Source: Phaeotremella fagi | Lineage: Eukaryota > Basidiomycota > Tremellomycetes > Tremellales > Phaeotremellaceae | Length of the DNA stretch: 64,000 bases | Assembly: GCA_001599715.1 (NCBI GenBank) | Contig: BCHU01000007.1 | Location: 439,586 to 503,585 of the forward strand | Direction: 5' to 3' | In this document: positions 1 through 11,400 of the stretch, piece by piece | How the letters are laid out: every line of letters begins with the position of its first letter | Numbering within the stretch: the stretch's first letter is position 1 | The notes under the pieces: model-generated | Databases searched by the model: none | What the model was told of the DNA's origin: nothing | The model's input: only the letters and a program-made list of their open reading frames with translations | Position numbers and translations under genes: made by a program

Positions 1-180
1 TGAGCTTTTGTATAGCTGATAAAGAGGCCTTCCTAAGTGCAATGTGGGACAATGGACTGACGATCCAAGGACTGATATCCAGAACCCTTCCATGACATTG
101 ACCGACATTGATGTCATTCACAGCACATCATCATCTTTGTGCACTACAACTTTGCCGGACAGTGTTTGGTTTAGATCTCT
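1..180 (-). pseudogene. decayed 5' segment of the left-cluster orphan gene family (partial)
   Basis: Nearly the same sequence as the 5' part of the intact-looking gene at 1102-1647, read on the minus strand: about 40 bases match almost perfectly, and similarity fades out beyond 180. Where the intact copy has ATG (1645-1647) this copy has CTG. The frame below it stays open to the window edge (residues like ALRKASLSAIQK). The body of the gene would lie left of the window. It could be a pseudogene, or a gene whose start lies elsewhere. Confidence 0.5.
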
Positions 181-1101
181 CTACCCTACATGGATAGACG
201 GATCGAGCCAGTCCTCAGGTCAAACTGCAGTGCAGGAATAGATAATCCGGTTTCTCGTCTGATCATAAGTAGAATTCACTTACCTGGTATCATCTGTATC
301 TTGAAGCCAGCAATATCTATTGAATACTGTAACTCCTTGCAACAGGTTCCGCTAGACTGATACTTTGAGTTGAGCAGAGTAACCTGGCGACGACTCGATA
401 TACTCTTACCCAACACACCCGGAAATGCTACATGCATTTCCCCTGCCATTGAAAAAGGTAAAAATTGTACTGAAATCAACATTTTTCTTGATGCATTTTT
501 CTGAGGACTTCTCAAGGAGAATAACAAGGTAGTTATGCAGTAGCTTGCCAGATTTATGTCAAAGAAAGCCGATAAAATAAATCAAGGAAGAACCATTGTG
601 ACATTTCATGAAGGTTAAGGTTTTACTATGATATTTCAAGCATCTCTCTTAGCTATAACTTTCCGAAGCAGTAACTGATTACTAGAAGCGTGGTTATCCA
701 CCTGGCAGTTGTTCATGACATGTGCTTGACAACTTGAGTCGGACAGGAGAAGGAAAAATCAAATGCAAGGTTAGATTTGTGGCGGATGTCAGACTGACTT
801 GAGTGGCACCGAGAGGATTTATGATGTACTCACAGTACCAAGTCCTTACCTCAGATAAATATGGATTACATGAATCCAAGGAAAGAACGCGACGACCACT
901 AGATTCTGAGGTAGCCATATACCGGGAGAGACTTGAAAGATTTGAACACTACAAAACTAAACTTGCCTCGTCGTGAACTGCCAAAAGTGTACTGAATAGA
1001 ATTCATGAGAAGGACTACAAAATCTAAGAAAGAAGTGAACTACTAGTGAAGCAACAACAAATACCGTACAACAAATAGCAAATAACTATTGAACCTAACT
1101 A
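181..1101. other. region without a recognisable gene; possible gene remnants
   Basis: No convincing gene. Two minus-strand open stretches (286-527 and 694-918) carry splice-like junctions: a perfect CAG|GTAAGT donor at about 286 and a polar stretch opening with MATSESSGRR at 918. I could not join them into a frame-consistent model. The stretch at 694-918 and one at 3168-3374 share a loose pattern (YC, then later a hydrophobic run ending in FP), which suggests remnants of one family. Nothing else seen. Confidence 0.2.
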
Positions 1102-1647
1102 TCAACTGTGATGAAGGGTCGATTTAGATACAGTATTTACAGACAACATGAGACTGACGGATGCATTAGGTTCCAAAACGGAAAAGAAAGGTTCTGAATC
1201 TGACCTGCCGAAAGTGAAGCCGGTTGACAAAGCCATGCCCACACAAAACTCTCCTTCTTTGTTCAGTCGAAATCCCTCTAGTGAAAACTCCCTGACCGAA
1301 AAATCTTTTTCACCAAGCTTGTCGGTCTTGTTTTTCATTCTGTCTAGTAGTTCCTCGCTGATCATTTGATTTGATTCTTTATCTTTGGAGAAGATCGTAA
1401 GCGGATTTTGATCTTTCAGGGTTGTGTATCCGTCTTCTTTTTTACTACAAACGTTTTCAAAAGTAAGGTAACATTTTGATGTTGTTGAAATACCTTCGGA
1501 AACCTTTTTGTAGCCTTTAACAAGAATTGTATCGATCTCACCACTGATGTATGGCTTTTGTATAGCTGATAAAGAGGCCTTCCTAAGTGCAATGGGGGAC
1601 AATGGACTGTCCATCAAAGGACTGTCAATGGAAGGACTGATATCCAT
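1102..1647 (-). CDS. orphan protein, left-cluster family member A (N-terminally shortened)
   Basis: I do not recognise this 181-residue intronless protein. It is a paralogue of the products at 2125-2694 and 3774-4343: shared points are the segment YISGEID (about residues 33-39), a KCYL(T/S)FEN motif about 25 residues on, an amphipathic LL-x-(R/E) stretch and a final beta-like tail. Compared with its sisters it lacks roughly 15-20 N-terminal residues. The sequence just upstream of the ATG still translates to something like the missing part but has an in-frame stop, so the original start appears lost and an internal ATG now opens the frame. No signal peptide or membrane segment. May be degenerating. 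No function can be assigned. Confidence 0.45.
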   Translation of the reverse strand: MDISPSIDSPLMDSPLSPIALRKASLSAIQKPYISGEIDTILVKGYKKVSEGISTTSKCYLTFENVCSKKEDGYTTLKDQNPLTIFSKDKESNQMISEELLDRMKNKTDKLGEKDFSVREFSLEGFRLNKEGEFCVGMALSTGFTFGRSDSEPFFSVLEPNASVSLMLSVNTVSKSTLHHS

Positions 1648-2124
1648 AACGGTTTCATGACTCCCGACAATGACATCATTAACAACTCGGCATTATCCTT
1701 CAGCAATCTCACTTTATCGGACTGTGTTTAGTATATTATTTCCAGCTAAGCCCTACTTTCGAAAAGAATTTAAAGCATCGTTCGCACCCTCTAGCCCATA
1801 CATTGAGAATCCCGTGTCTCAAGGATATGAAAAAACCCGAACTGTAAGTCGAAGACGTTGCCTTCTGTTGTAGATGACTCTTCGAGAGGACTGGGTGTCT
1901 AACGAAGTCTTGTACTAGAAGAAGACCAAGATTTTCAATCTAACGAACGAGGACGATGGATTGAACCTCGTAAGATGCCAAGAAGTGAAACTGAACCAAA
2001 TTTCATCAGAGATTAACCCTATTGAATATGTACAGTCTGAACAGAAAATACTGAAAATTATGGAGAACAACTATCTATGTCAACCTAAACGACTACTGAC
2101 CATTAAAGGTGAGAAAGGAAGGGT
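1648..2124. other. intergenic; upstream part of duplicated segment
   Basis: Positions 1648 to about 1735 continue the homology with window positions 95-180, so the duplicated unit reaches upstream of the present start codon. The rest shows no gene I can support; short open frames here look random. Confidence 0.4.
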
Positions 2125-2694
2125 CTACGGATTTATAGAGAACTGGAGATTGACGTAGAAATTGGTTTCAACATCGGGATACTCGTTGATCTTGATTTTA
2201 TATCCAGCACTGGTACTGATTGTACACTCCCCATTTTTAAGCGGCAACCCACCAACTTGAAACTCCGTAATTGAATAACCAGGCTCAGCGAGTATTTTAG
2301 CATGACCCTCGACTTCTTTTCTCCATTCGGATAGAAGAGATTCACCGATACATTGACGATCTTCTTGGTCTTCTGATAAGAAAGTGAGGGTTTCTTCTTT
2401 TAACTTTGTTTGACCGTCTTTAGATTTGTGGTGGATGTTCTCAAAACTAAGGTAACATTTTGCGGTTTTTTCAACACCTTTGGAAACCTCTTGAAAGCCT
2501 TCAACAACCTTTGTATCGATCTCACCACTGATGTAGGTCTTCTTGTTGTTGCTCCATGAGGCATATTGTGGATCTTGACGTTCATCATAGCTGAGGTCGA
2601 TACTTGAAAACGATGTTTTAAACTCATCGAACATGGTTTGTACAGTTTTGATAGCTGCTTCAGGGTCGACAATGAATGCTAACTGATCTGACAT
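2125..2694 (-). CDS. orphan protein, left-cluster family member B
   Basis: Intronless frame of 189 residues starting MSDQLAFIV. It aligns along its length with the product at 3774-4343 (both have a hydrophobic FIV/FVV run near residue 8, then SAI/AIK helices, a W near residue 47, a C-Y-L-x-F motif near residue 85, a helix with basic residues near 125, and a beta-like C-terminal tail), and with the shortened copy at 1102-1647. Acidic and basic residues are mixed and there is no signal peptide, transmembrane helix or known motif, so a soluble cytoplasmic protein is likely. The intact length of two copies argues for coding function. Role unknown. Confidence 0.6.
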   Translation of the reverse strand: MSDQLAFIVDPEAAIKTVQTMFDEFKTSFSSIDLSYDERQDPQYASWSNNKKTYISGEIDTKVVEGFQEVSKGVEKTAKCYLSFENIHHKSKDGQTKLKEETLTFLSEDQEDRQCIGESLLSEWRKEVEGHAKILAEPGYSITEFQVGGLPLKNGECTISTSAGYKIKINEYPDVETNFYVNLQFSINP

Positions 2695-2789
2695 TTCTTT
2701 GTGTGTGTTAAGGTACTGTATTTGTTGTAAGTAGAATGTGAATATGTCTGGGTTGGTTCTGATGAGTGGTTATCTTTGAAAGAATGAAG

Positions 2790-2804
2790 ATGAAAGTAAA
2801 AGAC
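2790..2804 (-). promoter_or_regulatory. 15-mer shared upstream element, copy 1
   Basis: On the plus strand the 15-mer ATGAAAGTAAAAGAC occurs exactly here, at 3089-3103 and at 4401-4415. This copy lies about 95 nt upstream of the ATG at 2694, in the leader or promoter of that gene. The next dozen bases are also alike between copies (AAGA, then AATTGC or GATTGC). Confidence 0.4.
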
Positions 2805-2826
2805 AAGAAGGCGATTGCAACTCTTC

Positions 2827-2945
2827 AAGTTTTTGTATACTTGATAAGGAAGCCTTCCCAAGTGCAAAGTGGGACAATGGACCGTCTAGCTGATCGAAGG
2901 ACGGATATCCATAATCCTTCCATGAAATTGTACAACGTCGGATGG
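2827..2945 (-). pseudogene. third copy of the family 5' segment, frameshifted
   Basis: Matches the start region of the gene at 1102-1647 and the fragment at 1-95. It retains an ATG (MDIRPSIS) but hits a TAG after eight codons, and the conserved PLSH/ALGKASLSSIQK stretch then lies in another frame. It runs into unrelated sequence at its downstream end, so it is a dead gene fragment, not an exon. Confidence 0.6.
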
Positions 2946-3773
2946 TAAATTGGGAAGGGATGAGGGTTGTCAGACTGTGTGTATATCTAGAGAATGAGTC
3001 CCGAGGTGGTACGACTGGAATGCGTTATTCTGACTGTGGGAAAACATCGATGTATTATCCACCGTGACTATTGAAGCCGTTTGATATGATGAAAGTAAAA
3101 GACGAGAGACAAATTAGAGAGTCATGATATTTTGTGAGCAAGGAATTGAATTGATCTCTTGGTCTTTTTATTCGATGTCCGAGGTTGACCACATCGGATT
3201 GCTCGGTGCGGTGATGAAAGGAAATGCAACATTCAGAGATGTTCGCCGCCACTTACGAATCGACTCACTGCCACCAGTCCCCAAGTAGGTAGTCGTGATA
3301 CGTATGTGCGCTGGGGATTTTGAGAAGGTACAGTAGTCAGTAGTAGAGCACTGCGTGTATGATTCAGGACTCATATGTTTATGGTGGTACAGACTGTCCT
3401 ACCTGATATGAAATCAATTTACGGCATGATTGGTAGTTTCATGTAACCTAGAGTCTCCTCTCAAGAGTGAAATTTCCGTAACAACATGATGTTACGGCAT
3501 GTACATACGAGAAACCTCGCCTGACAGCCTCGCATCTTGGAGGCAGTAATGAGAACTGAACACAAAAAACGAACAGAGACACATGATTCTGGGTATTCGA
3601 GGTTTGATGCTTTCAACCTTGCGATCTCACTTAACGCCCGAAGCTTTTCAAGAGCATGTTGTGCAGAGGAAGTTATGACAATTTATCTCACAGATAATTC
3701 CATCAACGATAACTGTATTTCGACAACAACTTACGGCACTACATAAAATATGACTTTCCCTTAGACTGGGAGA
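2946..3773. other. gene-free stretch with the second 15-mer copy and a hairpin
   Basis: Contains the exact 15-mer at 3089-3103 with no intact gene next to it, which fits a deleted family member. A 7-bp perfect inverted repeat (CCGTAAC / GTTACGG, 8-nt loop) sits at 3476-3497. An open minus-strand stretch at 3168-3374 may be a gene remnant. No supported gene. Confidence 0.35.
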
Positions 3774-4343
3774 CTAAATTAAGGAGAATTTAAGATCAAC
3801 CGCCAATCCATAAGTTCTCTCATCTTTGAGTTCTACCTGAGTATAATCTTTCTCTCTACCGGCAGCCATACTGATATGGGAGACTCCATCAACAAGAAAC
3901 AATCCTGACGTAGTGTATGGCTCAATCACTTGATTTGGATTACTGAATGAATCACCATGATCTCGTATTTTCAACTTGAATTTATTCAGTAAGTTCTTAC
4001 TGACGAGTTGGCGTCCCGACTCCTGCGATTGGAAGTTGAGCTTGGTGACGTTGTTCGAATTGTTTGATGTGTTTTTAGTACTAGAGTGGAATCTTAGATA
4101 GCAATACGCTTCTCTATCTTGAGCCTCAGCGGGTAGGCCGGAACCATAAAGCAGTTTTATCTTAAACTTTGGACTGACATATTCTCTTCCGGAACCTTCC
4201 CAAGAGACTTGGTCTGAATTCATACTTCCATCCTCTCTTCTGAGAGTGATGGTATTAGCTGATCGACGGAATTTTTTGATCATAGATTCAACAGCACTGA
4301 TAGCACTGTCTCGTTCGACAACGAAGGCGGTGGTTGTGGGCAT
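3774..4343 (-). CDS. orphan protein, left-cluster family member C
   Basis: Intronless frame of 189 residues, the same length as the product at 2125-2694 and alignable to it end to end, although identity is low. N terminus MPTTTAFVVERDSAIS, a WEG near residue 48, the family AYCYLRF motif near residue 85, a Ser/Asn-rich loop, a lysine-rich helix, and a C-terminal tail ending LAVDLKFSLI. No signal peptide, membrane span or known domain. Conserved length despite strong divergence suggests that the family is old and still coding. The 15-mer lies 58 nt upstream of the ATG. No function known. Confidence 0.6.
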   Translation of the reverse strand: MPTTTAFVVERDSAISAVESMIKKFRRSANTITLRREDGSMNSDQVSWEGSGREYVSPKFKIKLLYGSGLPAEAQDREAYCYLRFHSSTKNTSNNSNNVTKLNFQSQESGRQLVSKNLLNKFKLKIRDHGDSFSNPNQVIEPYTTSGLFLVDGVSHISMAAGREKDYTQVELKDERTYGLAVDLKFSLI

Positions 4344-4400
4344 TTTGAAGTTTTGGATAGGTATGTGAGTTGAGATCGGGGAGTTGTTTTGTCGAGATCA

Positions 4401-4415
4401 ATGAAAGTAAAAGAC
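4401..4415 (-). promoter_or_regulatory. 15-mer shared upstream element, copy 3
   Basis: Exact third copy of the 15-mer described at 2790-2804, here 58 nt before the ATG at 4343. Two of three copies lie just upstream of family genes, so a shared leader or promoter element is likely. Confidence 0.4.
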
Positions 4416-4635
4416 AAGAGGGGAATTGCGAAATCCACCAGCTTTGTATGAGTGAGAGTGGAAGGCTCTCTTCATTCAAACACAGTAAACAACAACAACG
4501 GATCTCACGGTGGTATTTTCAAAGGAAATGAAATTTCAAAGGGGATTCTGAAGGGAGAGCAATCTGCCACACCTGTCCTCCAGAGCTTTCCTACAGGTTA
4601 CTGTACAGTATGCTGAGGAAGGGAGGGGCGAGGAA

Positions 4636-4665
4636 GTGGTGGTGGTGGTGGTGGTGGTGGTGGTG
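4636..4665. repeat. (GTG)10 microsatellite
   Basis: Ten perfect GTG units between the orphan cluster and the end of TRS65. The surrounding 4344-4938 stretch has no other supported feature, except a perfect CRE-like palindrome TGACGTCA at 4891-4898. Confidence 0.9.
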
Positions 4666-4938
4666 TCCAAGGTCGTTGGATGTCAAGTACATGTAGACTA
4701 TGAGAATACTGTATCTTGTTGGGCGGCCCTTCTTTCGTACAGGATGTTGAGCAGAAAACAAACAGTGATGCGCAAAATCCCCAGGCTCATTATCGTAACA
4801 TTATGTATAAATACAAGATATTTAAGATGGATAGTATCAAACAACCTCACGTCCAAGTCCGACAACAACATCAAGCACGGGTCTACATTTTGACGTCAAT
4901 CAGTAAGAATACAAGTAAAGACGTGCTGCTAAAGTAAC

Positions 4939-7799
4939 TTACGAAACCACGAAATCAAATTGATCATCACCAAACCCAGTTATTCTCAAATTCTCGATTT
5001 TATGAACCCCGTTCTTTAAAGGCAAAAATTTGATTCTGGAAGAAAGACTTGAACCGGGTAGTAGTGGTCCACATCTGATATCGTTCTCCAATGGAATGAG
5101 TGATGGTGAAGTTGATGAATGCTTGATTAAGAGTTGTCTTAACACTACCACATTAAAGTTAAGATGGAATCATTTGAAGGTCACAACGAGGACATACCGT
5201 TATCGTCCAAACCCCAATTCTCCTCTTCAACAGTCTTCCTACGTCTCTTACCCCAAATCTCATTGATCTTCGCCGAGATCCCACCATTATTATGACTATC
5301 CAAATCAGATAACGGAACATGCAATCTAAATCTTTTAACAGATTCCGTCCGATTATAAACGAAAACCTCGATAGAGAACGGTTCCAGTAATCTAATAGTT
5401 TTATTCGTTTCATCGAAACTACCCAATTTATCTTCGATTTGTTCAACGAATCCTGGTCTTTGGGGTAACAGTCTAACTGATATTAACAGACCGTTTGATT
5501 CTGTTGTATTTTGGATTTTGTTTTGGGGGTTTGTGTTCAAAGCGGATGGTGGGTGTTGTTTGTATGATGGGATTCTAGGGTTTGGGTTCGGGTTCGAATT
5601 TGAATTCATGATTTGACTAGGCATAAGTGGACGTTGATTCTGACCAGAGACCAAACGGCGTTGTTGAATAGGTTGTTGGTTGCCATTCCCTCCAGACGTT
5701 GAATTCTGATCAGCTGATAATAGAGTGGCCAAAGAATATCGTTTATCACCTGCAATAGCATTAGGCGGTGAAGTCAAAATCGAAGTTGCAGATTTCGAAT
5801 TTCGCTTGTTTTGCGATGGAGTAGCCAAAGTAGCCGTTTGAATAGGATTCGATGGAGACGAAGCTAAAGACGCATAGAAAGCCGTTAGATCCAAATTGCA
5901 GTTCCAACGTGAATTGAATGTTGAGGTTGGATAAAACGTCTCTTCATGCTCGTCATCGTCACTTAGGAAAGGTTTACCGATGATGGTGATAGAAACCGGT
6001 CGTTGATCATCACCTCTACCAAGACTTTTGGCCACTGCGTCTTCAATACCAGTTGAAGAACTTGGATCGGGTGATGAAGCGATTTCAACAGCATAAAGTA
6101 GATTGTACTGTTCGATTGAAGATAATTTCAATGGGAACATCTGACCATCAACAACTTGTTGTTCAGGTTGACAGATGAGTTCAGCGGTGGCTTTCCCACC
6201 TTTCCCACCGACTTCAACAATGACTTTTTCAATCTCGAACCCGTTCTTCAAAGATCCAGTGACAGTATTTTCAATTTCGACACAAAGGGCGACTCTTCTT
6301 TCACCTTCGTCGTCAGTTAGATTTGGGTTCTCCGTTGAATTACCCTCGTTGGATTCAGTGACCAGCCTTTGAGGAGGTAGAAGTTGAGGTAAAAACAAAG
6401 TTCTCATACGAACTCTCAAACCTGACGACAGAGTTAAAATCCTTCTATAAGATTTACGAAGTGTAGTTGAAGAAGAACTAAGGATTGAATCGGGTAAATG
6501 ACCTCTTTCTCTCGATAGACCAGATGTTGATGCTGAAGGTATCGCAATCGATGGTGCTGTAATGGCACTAACAACAGATGGTGGTGATGAAGGGTTACTT
6601 TGTGGAATCGACAAATCGAGTCTTAAAGAAGGAGCGAGTCTGTTTCCAGGCATGATTTTATTTGCTACAACGTTAAAAACACGACACGAATCTAAAACTC
6701 ACGTCCAGCTAATCCACCAAGTAAATCAACATCATCTAAAGTAGCTAAATCAATCTCCTCCTCAACTTCATCATCAGATTCTTCAGTCCCATCAGTTCGA
6801 ACAGTCTCAGTCCCACTGGTAACCGAAGCCACACTATAAGCCCGTTGTTTCTTGATCAAATGTCTCTGATCAGATCCATCTCGGAGAGTAACAGAAGCTG
6901 TGAGAGCTAATAAAGGATTTTGGATTTGCGTTCGAACGTAGGCTAAACATCGAGGTTTTCTATAAACACAGTCTCTTTGGAAGTATAGAGAAATAACGTA
7001 CCAACAGGTAAATCACCTTTCCAGATGACCTGAAACCCATGATTATATTTGAAAACGACATAAGAATTCCTAGTTTTCGATAGAGTCTTCGAATCTGGAT
7101 TATCAATTTCGACATTCCCCTCCCAAACGGTTACACCGTCCACATTAGCGTATTGAGCCTCATGAGCTATCATAGCAGGGAAAGGGTTAGGTGTGATGGG
7201 CGGTAGATGATCATTGTTTCCAGCGTTACCAGGTCGATCCACGTATTGTGTGTTTGGGTTTGGGTTGGGTGAAAGTGATGCTGAAGGTGGTGCAAGTGAT
7301 TGAGATTGTTGAGGTGGTTTTGGGGTTAACAGATTATCTTTATCGAGTGGATGATGAGGTGGAACGAAGGATGCGTTCATAGTCAACTAACCAGTGCAAT
7401 GTTCAGCATTAATTGTCCCCTGGTGCTTAGTTGAGACCTACCTGAAGTCTAGAAATGAATTTCAAAATCTCATTAGGTATACCATTAGGATCTCCCGATG
7501 GCGATAAATTCAAACCAGAGATAGGTAAATACATTCCCACCATGTAAAACAATTTTTCATCTAAACAATCATCAGATACGATACTTGAAGGATGACTCAC
7601 CGAAGAATGCTATATCTCTAGTCGAACCGTTTTCGATTTTCTCCCACCATTCGTCCAGTCCCCCTCCTCCAGCCGTTGCTGCTGGTTCTGGATCATTTGA
7701 TAGATTCGATATATCTGGTATTAGAAGATCAACAGATGAAGAATGGAACAATGATTCGAATTGGGCTGCTGTTGATGACGACGATGGTGTTGAGGCCAT
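4939..7799 (-). CDS. TRS65: TRAPP II complex subunit Trs65-like protein
   Basis: Six exons (7799-7601, 7560-7442, 7386-7002, 6942-6703, 6664-5198, 5144-4939) give 871 residues with all phases closing. The C-terminal third (LLVSVRLLP-like start, then LLEPFSIEVFVYNRTESVKRF) resembles the Ig-like third domain of fungal Trs65, and the end (KFLPLKNGVHKIENLRITGF) is the usual closing strand pair of TRAPP Ig domains. The middle has a VCVEIENT/EIEKVIVEVGG Ig-like strand set and a long Ser/Asn/Pro-rich disordered linker. Trs65 holds together the TRAPP II dimer that activates Rab11-type Ypt31/32 at late Golgi. About 1.5 times the yeast length, mainly from linkers. The main alternative is a TRAPPC13-like Ig protein. 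Confidence 0.72.
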
Positions 7800-8436
7800 G
7801 GTCGGTGGATGGTTGTGATTGAAAGAACGATGTAACTTTCGAACAATACGGCTAACTTAACGTAACGCGTCTAATGGTTCTAAGAATTCATCTGTCCTCT
7901 TTACGCAAACAGCCAAATAACATTGTTAATCATTCATTTCATTGTTAACAGGGCACAGCCCATTACCACTACGACCACCACTATCAAGCTAGAGTAAAAA
8001 GCAACATATACCAAAGTCAACACCATCACCACCACCCCCGACTCCGACCTAAATATCATGACACAAACAAGTGACAAAAACAATTAATTCCAAGGAGACA
8101 TGAATCGATGATATAAAGGGAGAAGCAGTAAGTAAATAGTGATGATAGTATAAAGTAGAGTAATGGTACAAAGTAATATATATGTTATAAGAGGAAATGG
8201 AAACATGGTAATCGAATTAAGAGTGAAGGATACATGATATAATTGAATACTGATATAGAGGGAAGAAAAAATGCAATAATTGGAAAAAACGACTTTGAAA
8301 AAAAAATTGAAGAAATGAATCGTGTTATACGTGTATTTGAGTCGAACTGTTGAGGGAGATATACACAAATCTATATCGAATATATACAAGAAACCGACGA
8401 GCGAAGGTGAAAAAGTGAAAGCAAGTCCAATTCGAC
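7800..8436. other. TRS65 promoter and 3' region of the CBM21 gene
   Basis: Both flanking genes run on the minus strand. The left part (7800-8060) should hold the TRS65 promoter and includes a CCACC/ACCAC-rich run near 7975-8035. The right part is AT-rich and fits a 3' untranslated region. No gene seen. Confidence 0.4.
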
Positions 8437-11400
8437 CTAACCTTTAGCAGCAGCGATGGAGGGTGAAGCGTCACCATTCAATTGTCTTGACCAAGTATCA
8501 ACCTCTTCATGATTAGGGAAAGAGCTATCGCTTGAAGAATGAAGATTCATTCCTTTGACAGCAGCGACTAAACCGTTAGGTGGTGAAACGGTATGACTTC
8601 CATTAGCATTAGGACTAGCGCGAGGTGTAATACCGCTACCATTCGAAGTTCCATTCTTGGCATTAGGTTGAGTTTGATAGAAATTATAATCCTGTGAACC
8701 ACCTCCATAATGACCAGTAGGAGTTGGGGTGTTACGAGGAGAATTCGAAGCTCCACTTCCATAAAACGGGAAACCGGTTGGTGACGAATGACCAGAAAGT
8801 GGAATAAACGATGGTCGACTGAAGACAGGCGGATCTTCTAAAGCAGGTGTCATACTTGGAGATTGGAAGAAACAGAATTTATCAAGCTACACCGGTAGTC
8901 AGTACATTGCTATCAACCCGGTCGGAGCCGCACTTACGAATTCTTGATAACTGTTACTCAACATCTTGTAGCTTGGACCACCCATCATTCTACCTCTTTC
9001 CTCTGGATCAATCTCGACAGCGAGATTAGCCAAATCAGGAGTTGAATTACTGGAAACCGTATTGACAGGACTTGATTCACCAGTTGAAGTGGTGACCGAA
9101 GATTGAGATGGTGAAGCCGGGACAGGTAAACCAGAAGGACGCGGTGAAGGAGGTGACGAAAGTGTTGAAGATGGTGGAGTAATCAACCCTCCATCATCAC
9201 TCGTGACCAAAGCTTGAAGATTCCCTGTCGATCGTTTCAAACTTAAGGGTTGATGTTCAGGTGAGGAAGCGGCTGATGAATCTGAATCCAAACGCAATTC
9301 AGGTGATCTAGATCCAGCTGCCACAGGTGTCGACTCCCCATCTGCAGAACCAACAGTTGTCGTATCACTCTCCGCACCGTTAACACTACCATTTTCACCA
9401 GGTAAAGTATCAGAGAAGGTTTTCCATTCAGCTTGATCACCTCCTGTCCAACTCCTTCGTCGCTCATGTTGAGTAGGTGTGGCAATGGTAGCATAATTAC
9501 CACCAATGATATTCATAGTCTTCTTCTTTTCAGGCGAAGGGGTAGTAGATGTGTTATCGCTACCGTTTGGAATCGAATTCAGGACCAAAGGATTCGATGC
9601 GGAAACGGGAGGAATGGTGAAACCTTGCTCACGAGGAGGCGATTGTGGTGGTGAAGGTGCACAATATTTTTTGAGTTGAAGATGAGAATGAACGTCCGGT
9701 GGAGCAGGAGCAATAAAAGCTGCAGCAGGTGGTGGACTCTGTAGAGGTGAATCTGGTCTTGTAACGTTGTTGTCCAATCTGTCACCAAGACGTGGGAACA
9801 CCCAACTCTGTGGTCCAGAAGGTTTGGAAGCACCAAACGCTCGACTGATTTGAGAAGCCTGGGAAGGTCCCTTGTTACCACGTAAACCAGGTAGAGGTAC
9901 GGTTGCGTCTGTATCGTTGAGTCGCATGAAACCACCACCAAACGTAGTGGATCCAGTAGGTCTAGCAGGTCTTCTAGAACTCTTCTTGAAGGTGAATCTA
10001 TAATTCGAACCATCGTTTGAATCCCACCATTCCCTTCCATCCACCGAGAAACGAACACAAAGAAGTAATTGTCGTTCTTCAATTTTACGTTTGTAATCTT
10101 CAAGTTTGATTGAGAAACTGAATCTATCCCAACCTTCATCACCAGTGGTTGAACTTGGAACATGGCTGATATGTGTTCCCGAAACCTCCGAAACCGTTCT
10201 ACTCGAGGATCAGTCATTGTACTCCAACCCAAAGCAAAGAAACTTACTGCCAATGATCAAGCGTGAATCTAACAGCTACCCATTTCTGGAAAGAAGCATT
10301 CCTAACAATAACAGTCCCTTTCATCATGAGAGGACCGGTACTCTGTAACTCGACTCTCTCCAATATGACGTATTCAGAAGCCAACAAACCTCTCGTATCA
10401 GGAGCGAAATCCGTTCTAACACGAGGAACCCTACTTCCACCTTCACCGAAAGAAAGTTTTTCAGCCTCATCAGCAGCTAAAGCAGCTGCGTTCCTTCTTG
10501 TTCTGAATTGAACAAATTCAGATCCGTCCGTATCGTTTTCAGTTTCGGTTTCCGTATAAGCTCCAGCTCCATCCGGATCTGCAGCTTTACTGACAGCAGT
10601 AACTTTTTGTTCACGAAGGAATAAAACGACATGTTCCAAAGTTTCACCTTGAGCGTCATCTCCACCAGCGAAACGAACACTTTTCGCTCGTTCATCAGCT
10701 AAATTCGTTGCACTCCCCCGATCGGGTGATGAAGCAGCAGATTCATCACCCGGTCGACGAGTTAAATCAGGTGTAGACATCGATCGTTGTTTCAAAGAAG
10801 GTTTGACGACTTCACCTGATTTTTTACGAATCATCGAAGCAGTCGGTCGTAGGTAGGCATTGGAATTTGGATGAGGTGATGGCGGTAGATGAGGTGTGGA
10901 AGCTGATGAAGGTAGATCAATCTGTAAAGATCCAGTTTGAGCTTGACCACCACGATAATGTCCATTCGCACCAGAAGATCGACGAGTCGAAGATAAACTA
11001 GGACGAGCAGGCGAGAGACTACCTCTTGCCAACCTTGGTACTGGTTTGATCGAAGGTTCGAAAGTGGGATGGGAAGATGTTGTTGGTTTGACAATATCGA
11101 CGTTGAAATGTGAAGGTTCATCACCAGGAGTGTTGGGTAAAGATGACTCCGTCGTAGAGACTGAACTAACAGAATCCTTTAAACCTCGTTGCATTGAAGG
11201 AGCCTTTGTAGGGGAAACTCCATTGAGTTTCAAACCCAAACTACCACCTTCGCCGTTTGGTAAACCAGATATCCCATTAGTTGAACCGTTACTGCTTCTT
11301 CTGGGTAGACCTTCCATTGGCTTTGAAGCGACAAACGGAACAGACGATGAAGAAGCAGTTGGATGGTACGGATGAGGATGTGAAGAACTGGAAGAGCGAG

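Noticed and set aside
280..310. Resemblance to the 5' end of U1 snRNA (ACTTACCTGG)
   Set aside because: This is simply the complement of a consensus splice donor on the minus strand; no further U1 structure follows.
4636..4665. (GTG)10 as part of a coding repeat (poly-Val frame)
   Set aside because: The plus-strand frame starts inside the repeat itself and has no neighbours or splice support.
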